Positions 18,316-27,362 of a stretch of DNA of 64,000 nt are shown one piece after another. The position numbers and the translations under genes are program-made. The stretch is from [Eubacterium] yurii subsp. margaretiae ATCC 43715 (GTDB lineage Bacteria; Bacillota; Clostridia; Peptostreptococcales; Filifactoraceae): NCBI GenBank assembly GCA_000146855.1, contig GL405246.1:1482158-1546157 (forward strand), in the 5' to 3' direction. The notes beneath the pieces are model-generated. The model made no database searches. It was not told where the DNA came from and saw nothing but the letters and a program-made list of their open reading frames with translations. Position 1 is the stretch's first letter. Each line of letters starts with the position of its first letter.

Positions 18316-20061
18316 TTACAGCATTTTTACGCCATTATTTTTATTTTGCAACTCTACCATATTTTTATAAATCCCATTTAAAGCAATTAGTTCATTATGA
18401 GTTCCTTGTTCTGCAATATTACCTTCCTTGATTACAATAATACTATCGGCATCTCTAATAGTATTTAATCTATGGGCGATAACTAATAATGTTTTATTCT
18501 TTACTAATTCACTGATTGCTCCCTGTATATAGCTTTCATTATCCACATCAACGCTTGCTGTTGCTTCGTCAAGAATTACAATTGGAGCATCTTTTAATAT
18601 GCAACGGGCAATAGAAATTCTTTGTTTTTCACCACCGGATAAAGTTGCTCCTCCTTCTCCAATCATTGTGTCAAATCCATCAGGAAGTGCCATAATAAAA
18701 TCATAGCATCTTGCTTTTTTTGCAGCTTCTATAACTTCTTCTTTCGTTGCATTTTCTTTCCCCATGGCAATATTGTTAAAAATCGTATCTTGAAATAAAT
18801 AAACTCTCTGGAAAACCATACTGATTTCCGACATCAATTCAGATAGTGAAACATCCTTTATATTTACTCCTCTAATTAAAATTTCACCGGAGTCTACATC
18901 CCAAAATCTTGCCAAAAGATTTGCTACTGTGGATTTGCCTCCTCCGGACTGTCCAACTAAAGCCGTCATTGTATTCTTATTCATTTTGAAACTCATACCA
19001 TGTAAGACCTCTTTTTCGCCATAGGAAAATTTAACATGATTAAAACAAATTTCAGGTTCTGAGGTATCAGATTTTGAAATATGTTTTTTGCCTACATCTT
19101 GTAATTCAGCTTCATTTAACACTTCTTCAATGCGATCCAACGCAGCGTTCATTACAGTAAGCCTTGTAGCTTCTCCATAAAGTGTCTTTAAAGGACTGAA
19201 TAAGTCAAACACAAACAAAATAAGCCCCAACATATACGGAAGTCCCAAAGCTCCTTGATAATTAAGATATAGAGCCACTGCTAAAATAAATGTAATACCA
19301 ATTCCATAAATAATATTTAGACCGGTTGTCCATGGTATTATTTTATTTTCAAATTTTATAGATGTGTCCTTTGAAGATACAAAATTATCTGTGAGAGATT
19401 TAGAATTTTCACCTAAAAGGTTGTAACTTTTAATAACACTTATCCCCTCAGCAAATGATAAAACTGAATCGGTGAGTTTTTCACTTTGTTCTTGTCTAAT
19501 AGCCGCTTCCGATAAAGACATCTTATTCATGCTATTTGCAAGCAGTGTCGCAACCAATGTTACACACACCGCAATCAGTCCAATTCTGTAATCTAAAATA
19601 AACATGAATATTGTTAGTACAAGCGTTGATAATACATAGCTCATCATATTGGCAATCGTACTCATGGAAACTTCTTCAATAAAAGCCATATCCGAGCTTA
19701 AAACTGAATTTATTTTTCCTAAATTACCTGCTGTAAAATATCCCATAGGGAGCTTTCTAAGATGATTGCCAAGCTCCATTCTTTTATCAGCAAAAATCAT
19801 AAATCCGGCTGCACTTTGTAATTTATCGCTTAAGAAGTGAACCACAGCTTGTAATAAAACCACTAAAACAAGTCCTACTCCTACATATAGAAAAGTTTTG
19901 GATGTATTAGTTTTTTCATAAAATCCAATCAAAACGGTAAATGCAATAAATATAGGCATTTTACTTAATATAGATTCAATAAAGGCAAATATAAATGCGG
20001 ACTTTATTCTATTTTTGTATTTACCTGATAAATTTAAAATTCTTGAAATTAATCTAAACAT
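18316..20061 (-). CDS. ABC exporter-type half transporter
   Basis: The protein has 581 residues: an N-terminal domain of about six membrane segments (to residue 300) fused to an ATPase domain. Walker A is VGQSGGGKST (about 375), the signature is LSGGEKQRISIARC, and Walker B is VILDEATASVD, followed by an H-loop AHRLNTI. It begins 8 bases before the end of the upstream half transporter, so the two very likely form a heterodimer. The architecture is that of exporters, though similar pairs (YbtP/YbtQ type) import siderophores. With the ECF genes upstream, the substrate cannot be decided from sequence. Confidence 0.9.
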   Translation of the reverse strand: MFRLISRILNLSGKYKNRIKSAFIFAFIESILSKMPIFIAFTVLIGFYEKTNTSKTFLYVGVGLVLVVLLQAVVHFLSDKLQSAAGFMIFADKRMELGNHLRKLPMGYFTAGNLGKINSVLSSDMAFIEEVSMSTIANMMSYVLSTLVLTIFMFILDYRIGLIAVCVTLVATLLANSMNKMSLSEAAIRQEQSEKLTDSVLSFAEGISVIKSYNLLGENSKSLTDNFVSSKDTSIKFENKIIPWTTGLNIIYGIGITFILAVALYLNYQGALGLPYMLGLILFVFDLFSPLKTLYGEATRLTVMNAALDRIEEVLNEAELQDVGKKHISKSDTSEPEICFNHVKFSYGEKEVLHGMSFKMNKNTMTALVGQSGGGKSTVANLLARFWDVDSGEILIRGVNIKDVSLSELMSEISMVFQRVYLFQDTIFNNIAMGKENATKEEVIEAAKKARCYDFIMALPDGFDTMIGEGGATLSGGEKQRISIARCILKDAPIVILDEATASVDVDNESYIQGAISELVKNKTLLVIAHRLNTIRDADSIIVIKEGNIAEQGTHNELIALNGIYKNMVELQNKNNGVKML

Positions 20062-21844
20062 TCATTTCACCTTCCTTTCTGCTGATTTTCCAATCTTTAC
20101 TAAATAGTGTCGCATCCCATAATTTGCGATATTCTGCTGAAGATTCTAATAAGTCTTTATGTTTTCCATTTGCAACTAAATGACCATGATCCATAACTAA
20201 TATCTGATCTGCATCTACAATAGATGGTAACTTGTGTGCAATAACAATTAAGGTTTTCCCTTTTACAAGTTCACGAATAGCTGCTTCCATTTTTTCTTCA
20301 TTTTCAGGATCTGCATAGGCTGTCGCCTCATCAAGTACAACAATCGGAGCATTCTTCAAAATAGCTCTTGCTAACGATATTCTTTGCCTTTCTCCACCTG
20401 AAAGCATCTTTCCTGCTTCCCCGGCTAAAGAATAAATGCCATTTGGAAGTCTATTTAAGAATTCCATGCACTGAGCTTTTTTAGCTACTTCCATAACCTC
20501 ATCATCGCTTGCAGCTAAATTACCAATACGAATATTCTCTAAAAGCGAAGTATTAAATAAATATTGGTCTTGTGCTACATAAGAAATTTGTTTGTTGAGT
20601 GATTCCAATCTTATATCCTGTATATCTTGTCCCCCTATACTTATGCTTCCATCTAAAACATCATAATAATGAATTAAAAGTTTAGCTAAAGTACTTTTTC
20701 CTGAACCTGATTCACCGACAATCGCTGTCTTTTCACCGGATCTTGCCGTAAAACTTACATTATGAATAACATTCTTAATATAGGTTTCGGGCTGTCCATT
20801 TTCTCCCATTTTGTTTAGCTGATAGCCAAAGCTAACATTATCATATAAAATAGTCTGTCCTGTTCCCTTAAAATCATTTTCTTCCTGCTTTAAAGGAGTC
20901 ATATTTAAGGCTTGTTCTAAAGCAGAAATCTTATAATTTAACTGTGGCATAGTTGGTAAAAATCCAAGAGCTTTCAAGAGTGGCAATCCTATACTTAAAG
21001 AAAGACATAACACTAATATTAAGTTAGAAAGACTTGCATAGCCCATATACACAAAGTAACCACCAAGAGGCAATGTTAAAATAATCGTGCATGGAAGTAA
21101 GGCACTATATAACGCCATCCATGGCCATGCCGTCTTATACCAAGCAAGTGCATAATCTCTGTAATTACTGATATCTTTAGAAAGGCGTTCATAAGACTCT
21201 GTTTGCTTATTAAATACTTTTACAACTTCCATACCGTTTACATACTCAATGATGGTATTATTCATTTTCCCACTTGCCATATAATATGGTCCCATTTGTT
21301 TCATACCTACAGAGTACATAATCATCATTGCAAGAATGCTAAGCGGAATAGAAGCTAATGACATTAACGCAAATCTCCAGTCAACAAAAAACATTGAAAT
21401 ATAAACCATAATAGGAACAATTAGGTTCGCTATTCCTTCAGGAAGTGAATGAGCTAAAAGCACTTCTAAACTGCCAATATCATCCACGAACATTTTTTTG
21501 ATTGTACCAGTACCTTTTTCTTCAACAACACCCAATGGCAGATCTTCCATTTTTTTCTGTAAGGATGTTCGAAGTCCAAGTAGCGTGTTGTATGCTGCTT
21601 TATGGGATACATTAAGACCTAAACCTCCTAAGACAGCTTGCAACACTAAACAAACTAAAATACTGATCAATAAAATAGCAAGTCTTTCAAATTCTAATTG
21701 CTCACCTAAAATAAGTGGATTGATAATCTGATATGCAAATAGAAAGGGTAGCACACCCATAATTACACTAATAAGCATAATAAAACTTGCTAAGTGAATT
21801 GATTTTTTATGCGAACCTGCATATTCAAAAACCTTATTTAACAT
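20054..21844 (-). CDS. ABC exporter-type half transporter, partner subunit
   Basis: The protein has 596 residues with six membrane segments, then an ATPase domain. It carries Walker A VGESGSGKST (about 376), signature LSGGERQRISLARA and Walker B VVLDEATAYADPENE, and an H-loop AHKLPSI. Alanine after the tyrosine replaces the usual D-loop SVD pattern (AYADPENE), as in YbtP-like and MptD-cluster members. It overlaps the EcfA gene by 11 bases and the next half transporter by 8, so it is translationally linked to both. It probably dimerises with the 581-residue protein. Confidence 0.9.
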   Translation of the reverse strand: MLNKVFEYAGSHKKSIHLASFIMLISVIMGVLPFLFAYQIINPLILGEQLEFERLAILLISILVCLVLQAVLGGLGLNVSHKAAYNTLLGLRTSLQKKMEDLPLGVVEEKGTGTIKKMFVDDIGSLEVLLAHSLPEGIANLIVPIMVYISMFFVDWRFALMSLASIPLSILAMMIMYSVGMKQMGPYYMASGKMNNTIIEYVNGMEVVKVFNKQTESYERLSKDISNYRDYALAWYKTAWPWMALYSALLPCTIILTLPLGGYFVYMGYASLSNLILVLCLSLSIGLPLLKALGFLPTMPQLNYKISALEQALNMTPLKQEENDFKGTGQTILYDNVSFGYQLNKMGENGQPETYIKNVIHNVSFTARSGEKTAIVGESGSGKSTLAKLLIHYYDVLDGSISIGGQDIQDIRLESLNKQISYVAQDQYLFNTSLLENIRIGNLAASDDEVMEVAKKAQCMEFLNRLPNGIYSLAGEAGKMLSGGERQRISLARAILKNAPIVVLDEATAYADPENEEKMEAAIRELVKGKTLIVIAHKLPSIVDADQILVMDHGHLVANGKHKDLLESSAEYRKLWDATLFSKDWKISRKEGEMNV

Positions 21845-23303
21845 AGTTTTTCTCCTTCAATAAATTTCCTTTTTTATCCATAAAATCCATGATTAACGCT
21901 TCATTTCCCTTTACAGATATTTTTTTATAATCCTTATCACCGAGCATTAAGACGGAATGACAGGTTTTAAATAACAACTCTAAGTCATGAGTAATTATTA
22001 TAATTGGAATCTCCTTTGCTTTTTCTGTCATTAAATCGGACATAATTTTCATACTTTTATAATCAAGACCTGATGTTGGTTCATCCAAAATTATCAGTTT
22101 ACGACCGAATAAAAACGAAGTAATAATCGCCAATCGTTGTTTTTGTCCACCGGATAATTTCTGCGGATGATTGGTTTTTTTATGCCATAGGTTTGTATCT
22201 TTTAGATATTCTCGTATTTTTTCTAAATCACTTTCAGAGTTTTTATCTTTACAAAATATCAATTCATTTTCTACTGTGTCTAAAAAAATCTGAGCATCTA
22301 CATCTTGTAATACACAATATGAGTTTCTAAGCCTTTCTCTTTGTTTCTGTCCATAGCTGACATCTAAATATTTTTCAGATAATCCGCATAATGCTTTTGC
22401 TAAGGTACTTTTTCCAATGCCATTAGAACCAATCACTCCCATTATTTCGCTCTCTCCAAGCTCAAATGTTAATTCTTCTATCAAAGTTCTTTTACCTTGA
22501 TGAATGCAGGCTTTATTTACTTTGATATAACTTTTAGCAACAATAAGTTCTTTTTCTGATATCAATTCTCTTTCATTAAGTGTTCTTAACTCAAGTTCCT
22601 TACACTTATCATTACTAAGACTCCCATTTGGAAAAATATCACATATTGTACCGTCTTTTATATAAATCAATCTGCTAAAAATCTCTTTTAAATAATAGAG
22701 CCTATGTTCCGCTATAATTATTGTCTTTCCTATTGCCTTCAATCTTAAAAGTATTTCACTGAAGTGTTTTATACTATCGTAATCAAGACTACTTGACGGT
22801 TCATCAAAAAAAATAATATCCGTATCATAGATAAGAGTTCCAGCTATAGCTACTTTTTGCCTTTCTCCTCCTGATAATTCAAAAATGGATTTTTTGCTAA
22901 TGTGGCTTATTCCTAACAAGTCCATTGCTTTTTCAACTTTTTCTTTTAATGTATCCCTGTCTAATCCCAAATTTTCACCCACTAAAGCAATTTCATCTTC
23001 AACTACATTACAAAAAAATTGATCTTTAGGATTTTGAAATACATTGCCAATATATTTAGCTAACTCTCCCTTTTTATATGCCGTTATATCTTTCCCTAAA
23101 ATCTTGATTTCTCCGTCCAAATCACCATCATAAAAGGATGGAATAAGCCCGTTTAGTAATCTTAAAAGTGTCGTTTTTCCGCATCCGGAAAGACCTGTTA
23201 AGACTACAATTTCGCCTTTCTTTACAGACATTTTTAAATTTTTTAATATCAAATCCTCTCCATAATGAAATGATTTGATTTCTGCCTCTAAGATATTTTC
23301 CAT
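21834..23303 (-). CDS. ECF transporter ATPase with two ABC domains in one chain
   Basis: The protein has 489 residues with two complete ATPase units and no membrane segment. The first has Walker A TGLSGCGKTT (about 36-45), signature ELSGGERQKVA and Walker B IIFFDEPSSSLD. The second has Walker A GSNGIGKST (about 292), signature KLSGGQKQRLA and Walker B LIILDEPTSGLD. Canonical ECF systems use separate EcfA and EcfA' subunits; the fused form is usual in MptD-type clusters. It would energise the EcfT/S-component pair encoded just upstream, with which it overlaps by 16 bases. Confidence 0.92.
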   Translation of the reverse strand: MENILEAEIKSFHYGEDLILKNLKMSVKKGEIVVLTGLSGCGKTTLLRLLNGLIPSFYDGDLDGEIKILGKDITAYKKGELAKYIGNVFQNPKDQFFCNVVEDEIALVGENLGLDRDTLKEKVEKAMDLLGISHISKKSIFELSGGERQKVAIAGTLIYDTDIIFFDEPSSSLDYDSIKHFSEILLRLKAIGKTIIIAEHRLYYLKEIFSRLIYIKDGTICDIFPNGSLSNDKCKELELRTLNERELISEKELIVAKSYIKVNKACIHQGKRTLIEELTFELGESEIMGVIGSNGIGKSTLAKALCGLSEKYLDVSYGQKQRERLRNSYCVLQDVDAQIFLDTVENELIFCKDKNSESDLEKIREYLKDTNLWHKKTNHPQKLSGGQKQRLAIITSFLFGRKLIILDEPTSGLDYKSMKIMSDLMTEKAKEIPIIIITHDLELLFKTCHSVLMLGDKDYKKISVKGNEALIMDFMDKKGNLLKEKNYVK

Positions 23304-24001
23304 AAACTCGCCCCCAACAAAATCATCCCTCCGACTATCATTGAGATATCAATAAATGTAATTTTCACCTCATGAAAACTTGTTTTTTTTCCATCGTATT
23401 CAATTCCTTTTGATATAATTGAACAAGTTAAGGTGTCACTTATGTCTATGCACTTATACATAAGAGGAACAAAATATAATTCAAATGTTCTAATTGGTTT
23501 GAAAATGCTTGCTTTAAATCCTCTAATTTTCATGCCGTTGTTTATTTCCTTCATCCTAATAGAGATTTCCGGAATAAAACGAAAAAATACTGTGATTCCT
23601 ATACCTATTCCACCATCAATTCCAATTTTTCTAAATGCAGCAATTAGATGCGAAGAGCTATATGAAGACAGAACTCTTCCCAAGATGAAAAGTGGAGCAA
23701 ATTTCAACACTATAAGTAGCATTGTATATATAGAACCAATCAAAACATTTCCTAAAAGGGGTTTTAGTAAATAAATAAGTCCCCATATTATAAGCAATGA
23801 ACATATCGTTCTAAATGCTTTTTTAATTGAAAATAAGGATAACAGTCCTAAAACAAAAATAAGTGAAAATAAGTATTGCGATTGTTCTCCTACTGTTAAA
23901 ATAACTGAAAATAGTAAAATCAATCCAACTATAGTAAGCGGGTTGATTTTTTCTGATAGTTGGTACTTGTTTATATTATTTTTTTCATCTCTACAAAACA
24001 C
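23288..24001 (-). CDS. ecfT: ECF transporter transmembrane component EcfT
   Basis: The protein has about 237 residues with hydrophobic segments through the first two thirds and the EcfT-type coupling region (SSHLIAAFRKIG, then a stretch with RFIPEI and MKIRGFKASIF). It links the S component to the ATPases at the membrane. The start is taken as GTG at 24001, because AGGAAG lies before it and it overlaps the stop of the S-component gene. An ATG at 24058 would overlap that gene by 68 bases. Confidence 0.85.
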   Translation of the reverse strand: MFCRDEKNNINKYQLSEKINPLTIVGLILLFSVILTVGEQSQYLFSLIFVLGLLSLFSIKKAFRTICSLLIIWGLIYLLKPLLGNVLIGSIYTMLLIVLKFAPLFILGRVLSSYSSSHLIAAFRKIGIDGGIGIGITVFFRFIPEISIRMKEINNGMKIRGFKASIFKPIRTFELYFVPLMYKCIDISDTLTCSIISKGIEYDGKKTSFHEVKITFIDISMIVGGMILLGASLWKIS

Positions 24002-24587
24002 TTTTTTTCTTCCTATCGCTAAAAAATTTGTTGTAAATGTATGTTCCAAAATAAGCACCTATAAATGAAGTCACAATTGCAATCAATAAACAAATCAAGA
24101 TATTTTTAGGTGTGTAAAAATTGTAAAGGAATGTTGCGTAATCGGCTGTAAACATCTTTGGAAATTGCTTTGTAAGTCCTTCGACACCAAATACAAAAGC
24201 AAAATACATAGCATGTAAGGAATATATGAACATACCTGTTCCAAAAGCAATTCCAACTTTCATATTTTTGTTTGTATAGTTCTCTTTTTTACCAATTACA
24301 AATTCCGCCAAAATTCCTGCAATAGCACAAACAGCAATTACCGGCCACATTCCCATGAGAACATAGAAAACACCCATCAATAGAAAGTATAAAAATGCTG
24401 TACCTCTTTGCCCGACCTGTTTACACATAATAACAAAGACCGGTGCTACAATAATTGTTGGCAGGGCTGATGATAAATATAAACTTGGAATCATACCAAA
24501 TGATCCTGTCAAAAATCCCAATCCCATCGTCAAAACAAATCCAATAACAGAAAATACTGCTATTTTTACAATACCTTTTAAATTCAT
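23991..24587 (-). CDS. MptD/Trep_Strep-type ECF transporter S component
   Basis: The protein has 198 residues with six predicted membrane segments and short loops, for example FLYFLLMGVFYVLMGMWPV and GTGMFIYSLHAMYFAFVFG. This fits the Trep_Strep/MptD family of putative S components, which bind the substrate. The ligand for this family is not established. It is the first gene of the five-gene transporter operon, with GGAGGAC before the ATG and a TetR-type operator in the promoter about 100 bases upstream. Confidence 0.82.
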   Translation of the reverse strand: MNLKGIVKIAVFSVIGFVLTMGLGFLTGSFGMIPSLYLSSALPTIIVAPVFVIMCKQVGQRGTAFLYFLLMGVFYVLMGMWPVIAVCAIAGILAEFVIGKKENYTNKNMKVGIAFGTGMFIYSLHAMYFAFVFGVEGLTKQFPKMFTADYATFLYNFYTPKNILICLLIAIVTSFIGAYFGTYIYNKFFSDRKKKSVL

Positions 24588-24677
24588 AATTTTGTCCTCC
24601 TTGATTTTTCAATATGATATATTTCTATTTTCATACAGAAACAATATCCGATTTTATTTTTATTCTTCTAGATTCTG

Positions 24678-24698
24678 AAATATAACTAAGTTATGTTT
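24678..24698. promoter_or_regulatory. TetR-type operator in front of the ECF-ABC operon
   Basis: ATATAACTAAGTTATGT (24680-24696) is a 17-base palindrome with one mismatch. The same sequence with no mismatch lies before tetR at 25379-25395. On the minus strand it falls between a TTGCCT-like -35 and a TATATT-like -10 of the transporter operon, so binding should block transcription. Confidence 0.75.
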
Positions 24699-24715
24699 CA
24701 GGCAAAAAAATTTGT

Positions 24716-25354
24716 TTATATTCCTCGAATCTTTTTCCATCCCTCATTAAAGAACTCTGAAATCAAAGTTGCATTCAATTTTACTTCTTCTTTACTTTTA
24801 GAATGAACTGCTACTTCCGATAAAGCATAAAAATACGCATGGTTGATTAGATGAATTCCTCTATTAGTTATTACATCATTGACATGATCTGCTCCGTATA
24901 TCATGCTTAAAATTTCAAAGTGATTTTTATCTTCTTTCTCAATAATCTCATCTAAAAAGTTGTTAAACTTTGTTCCATAAGAACCAAAAACCAGTAATTC
25001 AAATACATCTTTATGTTCAAAGAAATATAGAACCATTTCAATAGAACCTTGTGCTTTTGATTCCAAAATCTTGGAAATAGTTCCTTTCTTTATATGACTT
25101 TCTCTTTTATAAATATCAAAACTCTTATATTCATATATAGCATAAGAACTTTGTATCTGATTCACAATTGGTTCTACTAATTCGGAGAAAAGAGCTTCCT
25201 TATCTTCAAAATGACCATAAAAAGCACCGGTGGTAACCCCCGCTTCTTTGCATATTGCTCTTAAATTAGCTTTTTCAAAGCCTTGCTCTTTAAAAATTTT
25301 CTTGCCGCAATCTAATATCTTCTTATGTGTTTTTTCATAATCACCATTTGCCAC
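24716..25354 (-). CDS. TetR-family repressor of the ECF-ABC cluster
   Basis: The protein has 212 residues. The N-terminal helix-turn-helix is typical (KIFKEQGFEKANLRAICKE, then GVTTGAFYGHFEDKEALF). The C-terminal two thirds are ligand-binding helices without a recognised specificity. The start is a GTG at 25354, eight bases after AAGGAGG. Two near-identical palindromes, one over its own promoter and one in front of the transporter operon, indicate autoregulation and repression of the transporter. The likely inducer is the transported compound, which is inference. Confidence 0.92.
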   Translation of the reverse strand: MANGDYEKTHKKILDCGKKIFKEQGFEKANLRAICKEAGVTTGAFYGHFEDKEALFSELVEPIVNQIQSSYAIYEYKSFDIYKRESHIKKGTISKILESKAQGSIEMVLYFFEHKDVFELLVFGSYGTKFNNFLDEIIEKEDKNHFEILSMIYGADHVNDVITNRGIHLINHAYFYALSEVAVHSKSKEEVKLNATLISEFFNEGWKKIRGI

Positions 25355-25378
25355 TTTTTAATTCCTCCTTACCCCTAA

Positions 25379-25422
25379 ATATAACTTAGTTATATTATAC
25401 TACCTGCTATCTTAAAATTCAA
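25379..25422 (-). promoter_or_regulatory. tetR promoter with overlapping palindromic operator
   Basis: On the minus strand TTGAAT (25417-25422), 17 bases and TATAAT (25394-25399) form a near-consensus promoter. The perfect palindrome ATATAACTTAGTTATAT (25379-25395) overlaps the end of the -10 box. Confidence 0.8.
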
Positions 25423-25490
25423 GAACAAAAAGTTGTGATATTTTACTTTTATATGGTATAATATAGGGCAACAATCAAATATACGCTTAA

Positions 25491-25620
25491 TGCTTGCTGC
25501 CTTAATTATTCTTTTGTAGCAAGCACAGTCTTTGGATAGCCAAAGACGGAAAAATTGATGAAGCAGGAAATCTTCCTTGCTTCTTTTTTTATCAATTTTT
25601 AGCTTGTTAGGGAGTACCCT
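25491..25620 (+). other. Candidate origin of transfer (oriT)
   Basis: The gap before mobC is packed with structure. There are 8-bp arms TGCTTGCT/AGCAAGCA (25491-25498, 25518-25525) and an 8-bp stem GTCTTTGG/CCAAAGAC with a 4-base loop (25528-25547). A nested hairpin follows: outer arms AAAATTGAT/ATCAATTTT (25551-25559, 25591-25599) enclose GAAGCA-GGAA/TTCC-TGCTTC and a T run. A short TAGGG/CCCTA repeat lies at 25609-25622. Tn1549-like elements carry oriT just upstream of mobC and the relaxase gene. The nick site is not identified, and the nested hairpin could instead be a terminator. Confidence 0.5.
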
Positions 25621-25653
25621 AATACCCCGAAATACTTAAAAAGGAGAAAAACC

Positions 25654-26004
25654 ATGGAAAATAGACAAAGAAATATCCAACTTATTATAAGACTTAATAA
25701 AGATAAAAAAGAGCTTTTTGAAAGAAAAATGAAACTTGCAAAGTGTAAAAACATGAGCCTTTTTATTCGCAAATGTGTTTTAGAAAAGGAAATTTATCAA
25801 GTAGATTTACAGCCATTTGCTGAGTTACAAGGGCTACTTTACAATGCCACAAATAATATTAATCAAATTGCAAAGCACATAAATTCTACAGGAATAATCT
25901 ATCGTGATGATATAAATGATATGAAAAAACAGATAGAACATTTTTCAAAAGAACTTTGGCAAATACATTCTTTACTTTTAAACAGAACTAAAGAAAGTGA
26001 GTGA
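25654..26004 (+). CDS. mobC: MobC-family relaxosome accessory protein
   Basis: The protein has 116 residues. It has an N-terminal ribbon-helix-helix-like segment (IQLIIRLNKDKKELFERKM, then SLFIRKCVLEK) followed by the MobC helical region (NATNNINQIAKHINSTG). Such proteins bind oriT DNA and help the relaxase to nick. AAGGAG precedes the ATG. The stop overlaps the upstream GTG alternative of the relaxase, so both are translationally coupled. It reads opposite to the bulk of the transfer genes. Confidence 0.9.
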   Translation: MENRQRNIQLIIRLNKDKKELFERKMKLAKCKNMSLFIRKCVLEKEIYQVDLQPFAELQGLLYNATNNINQIAKHINSTGIIYRDDINDMKKQIEHFSKELWQIHSLLLNRTKESE

Positions 26005-26009
26005 ATTTT

Positions 26010-27341
26010 ATGGCTATTACAAAAATACATCCCACAAAATCTACTCTTAATCTTGCTATTGAGTATATAACAAAAGCTGAGAAAACAGATGAAAAAATCT
26101 TAGTAAGTACAAATAAATGTCATATATCTACTGCTCATACTCAATTTATTAAAAGAAGACAAGAGTATAATATTAGAGGTACTGTTCTTGCAAGACATCT
26201 TATTCAATCCTTTTTTCCCGGTGAAACAACTCCAGAAACTGCTCATAAAATAGGTCTTGAATTATGTAAGAATATACTTAAAGATGAGTATGAATATGTA
26301 TTATCAACTCACATTGATAAGGGACACATTCATAACCATATCATATTTAACAATGTGAATATGGTGACAGGGAAGTGCTATCAATCCAACAAAAAAAGTT
26401 ATCATCAAATTAGGTATCAAAGCGACAAATTATGTAAAGAAAATACTCTTTCTGTAATTGATGAATATTATGAAATATTCAAGAAAAAATACAAGATTAA
26501 TGGTAAATCTTGGTATGAAAATGAACAGTCAAAACATAGAACTTCATGGAAAAGTAAGCTACAATTTGATATTGATAGAATTATTATAAAATCTAAGGAC
26601 TGGGACGAATTCTTAAAGAGAATGGCAGATCTAGGCTATGAAATCAAATATGGAAAACACATTGCCTTTAAAGCTAAAGAAAAGACAAGATTCACAAGAG
26701 TAAAAACTTTAGGCGAAGATTATACTGAAGATAGAATAAGAGAGCATATCTCAGAAAACAGCAATAAAGAAGACTATTCTATTAAAAAGCGTGTGGGAAA
26801 TATTATTGATATTGAAAGCAATGAAAAGATAAAAGCAAGTAAAGGATATGAATACTGGGCTACAAAACACAATCTTCAAGTTGCTACTGATACGGTTATT
26901 TTAATGAGAGAACAAGGCTTTAAATCCTTTGCTCAGCTTGATGAGTATATAAAGCAAAGTGCAGATAAAAGACAAAATTTACAAGATGAGATTAAGAGGA
27001 TAGAACAAAAAATAACTAATCTTTCTTCTACTATGGAGCAAATCTATATCATAAAAAAATACAAGCTTATTTATCAAGAGTACAAGACTAACTCTTCAGA
27101 TAAGTCATTTTATGATGAGTATAAATCACAGATAACTCTATACAAAAATGCTCTTTCAAATCTTAAAAAACATTACTCTAAAATGCCTGATTCTAAGGAT
27201 ATTTTGAGAGAACTTGATTTGTTGCACGAAAAAAAGAATACCCTAATGCAAGAGTATTCTTCTGTAAAAGATAGTATGAATGAGTTGTATCAAATAAGAA
27301 GAAATTATGAGAAGTATATGGGGAAAGAGAGGGAGAGGTAG
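26010..27341 (+). CDS. MOBP-type relaxase of a Tn1549-like ICE
   Basis: The protein has about 443 residues. It begins MAITKIHPTKSTLNLAIEYI, the usual N-terminus of this group; Tyr19 is the likely nicking tyrosine. The metal-binding motif is HIDKGHIHNHIIFN (about 101-114). The C-terminal third is coiled-coil-like and charged. It cuts one strand at oriT and pilots it into the recipient. The ATG at 26010 is preferred to a GTG at 26001 because it matches the family start. It converges on the defence operon, leaving only 21 bases between stops. Confidence 0.92.
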   Translation: MAITKIHPTKSTLNLAIEYITKAEKTDEKILVSTNKCHISTAHTQFIKRRQEYNIRGTVLARHLIQSFFPGETTPETAHKIGLELCKNILKDEYEYVLSTHIDKGHIHNHIIFNNVNMVTGKCYQSNKKSYHQIRYQSDKLCKENTLSVIDEYYEIFKKKYKINGKSWYENEQSKHRTSWKSKLQFDIDRIIIKSKDWDEFLKRMADLGYEIKYGKHIAFKAKEKTRFTRVKTLGEDYTEDRIREHISENSNKEDYSIKKRVGNIIDIESNEKIKASKGYEYWATKHNLQVATDTVILMREQGFKSFAQLDEYIKQSADKRQNLQDEIKRIEQKITNLSSTMEQIYIIKKYKLIYQEYKTNSSDKSFYDEYKSQITLYKNALSNLKKHYSKMPDSKDILRELDLLHEKKNTLMQEYSSVKDSMNELYQIRRNYEKYMGKERER

Positions 27342-27362
27342 AAAAAAGCCTCATCTCTCTTT

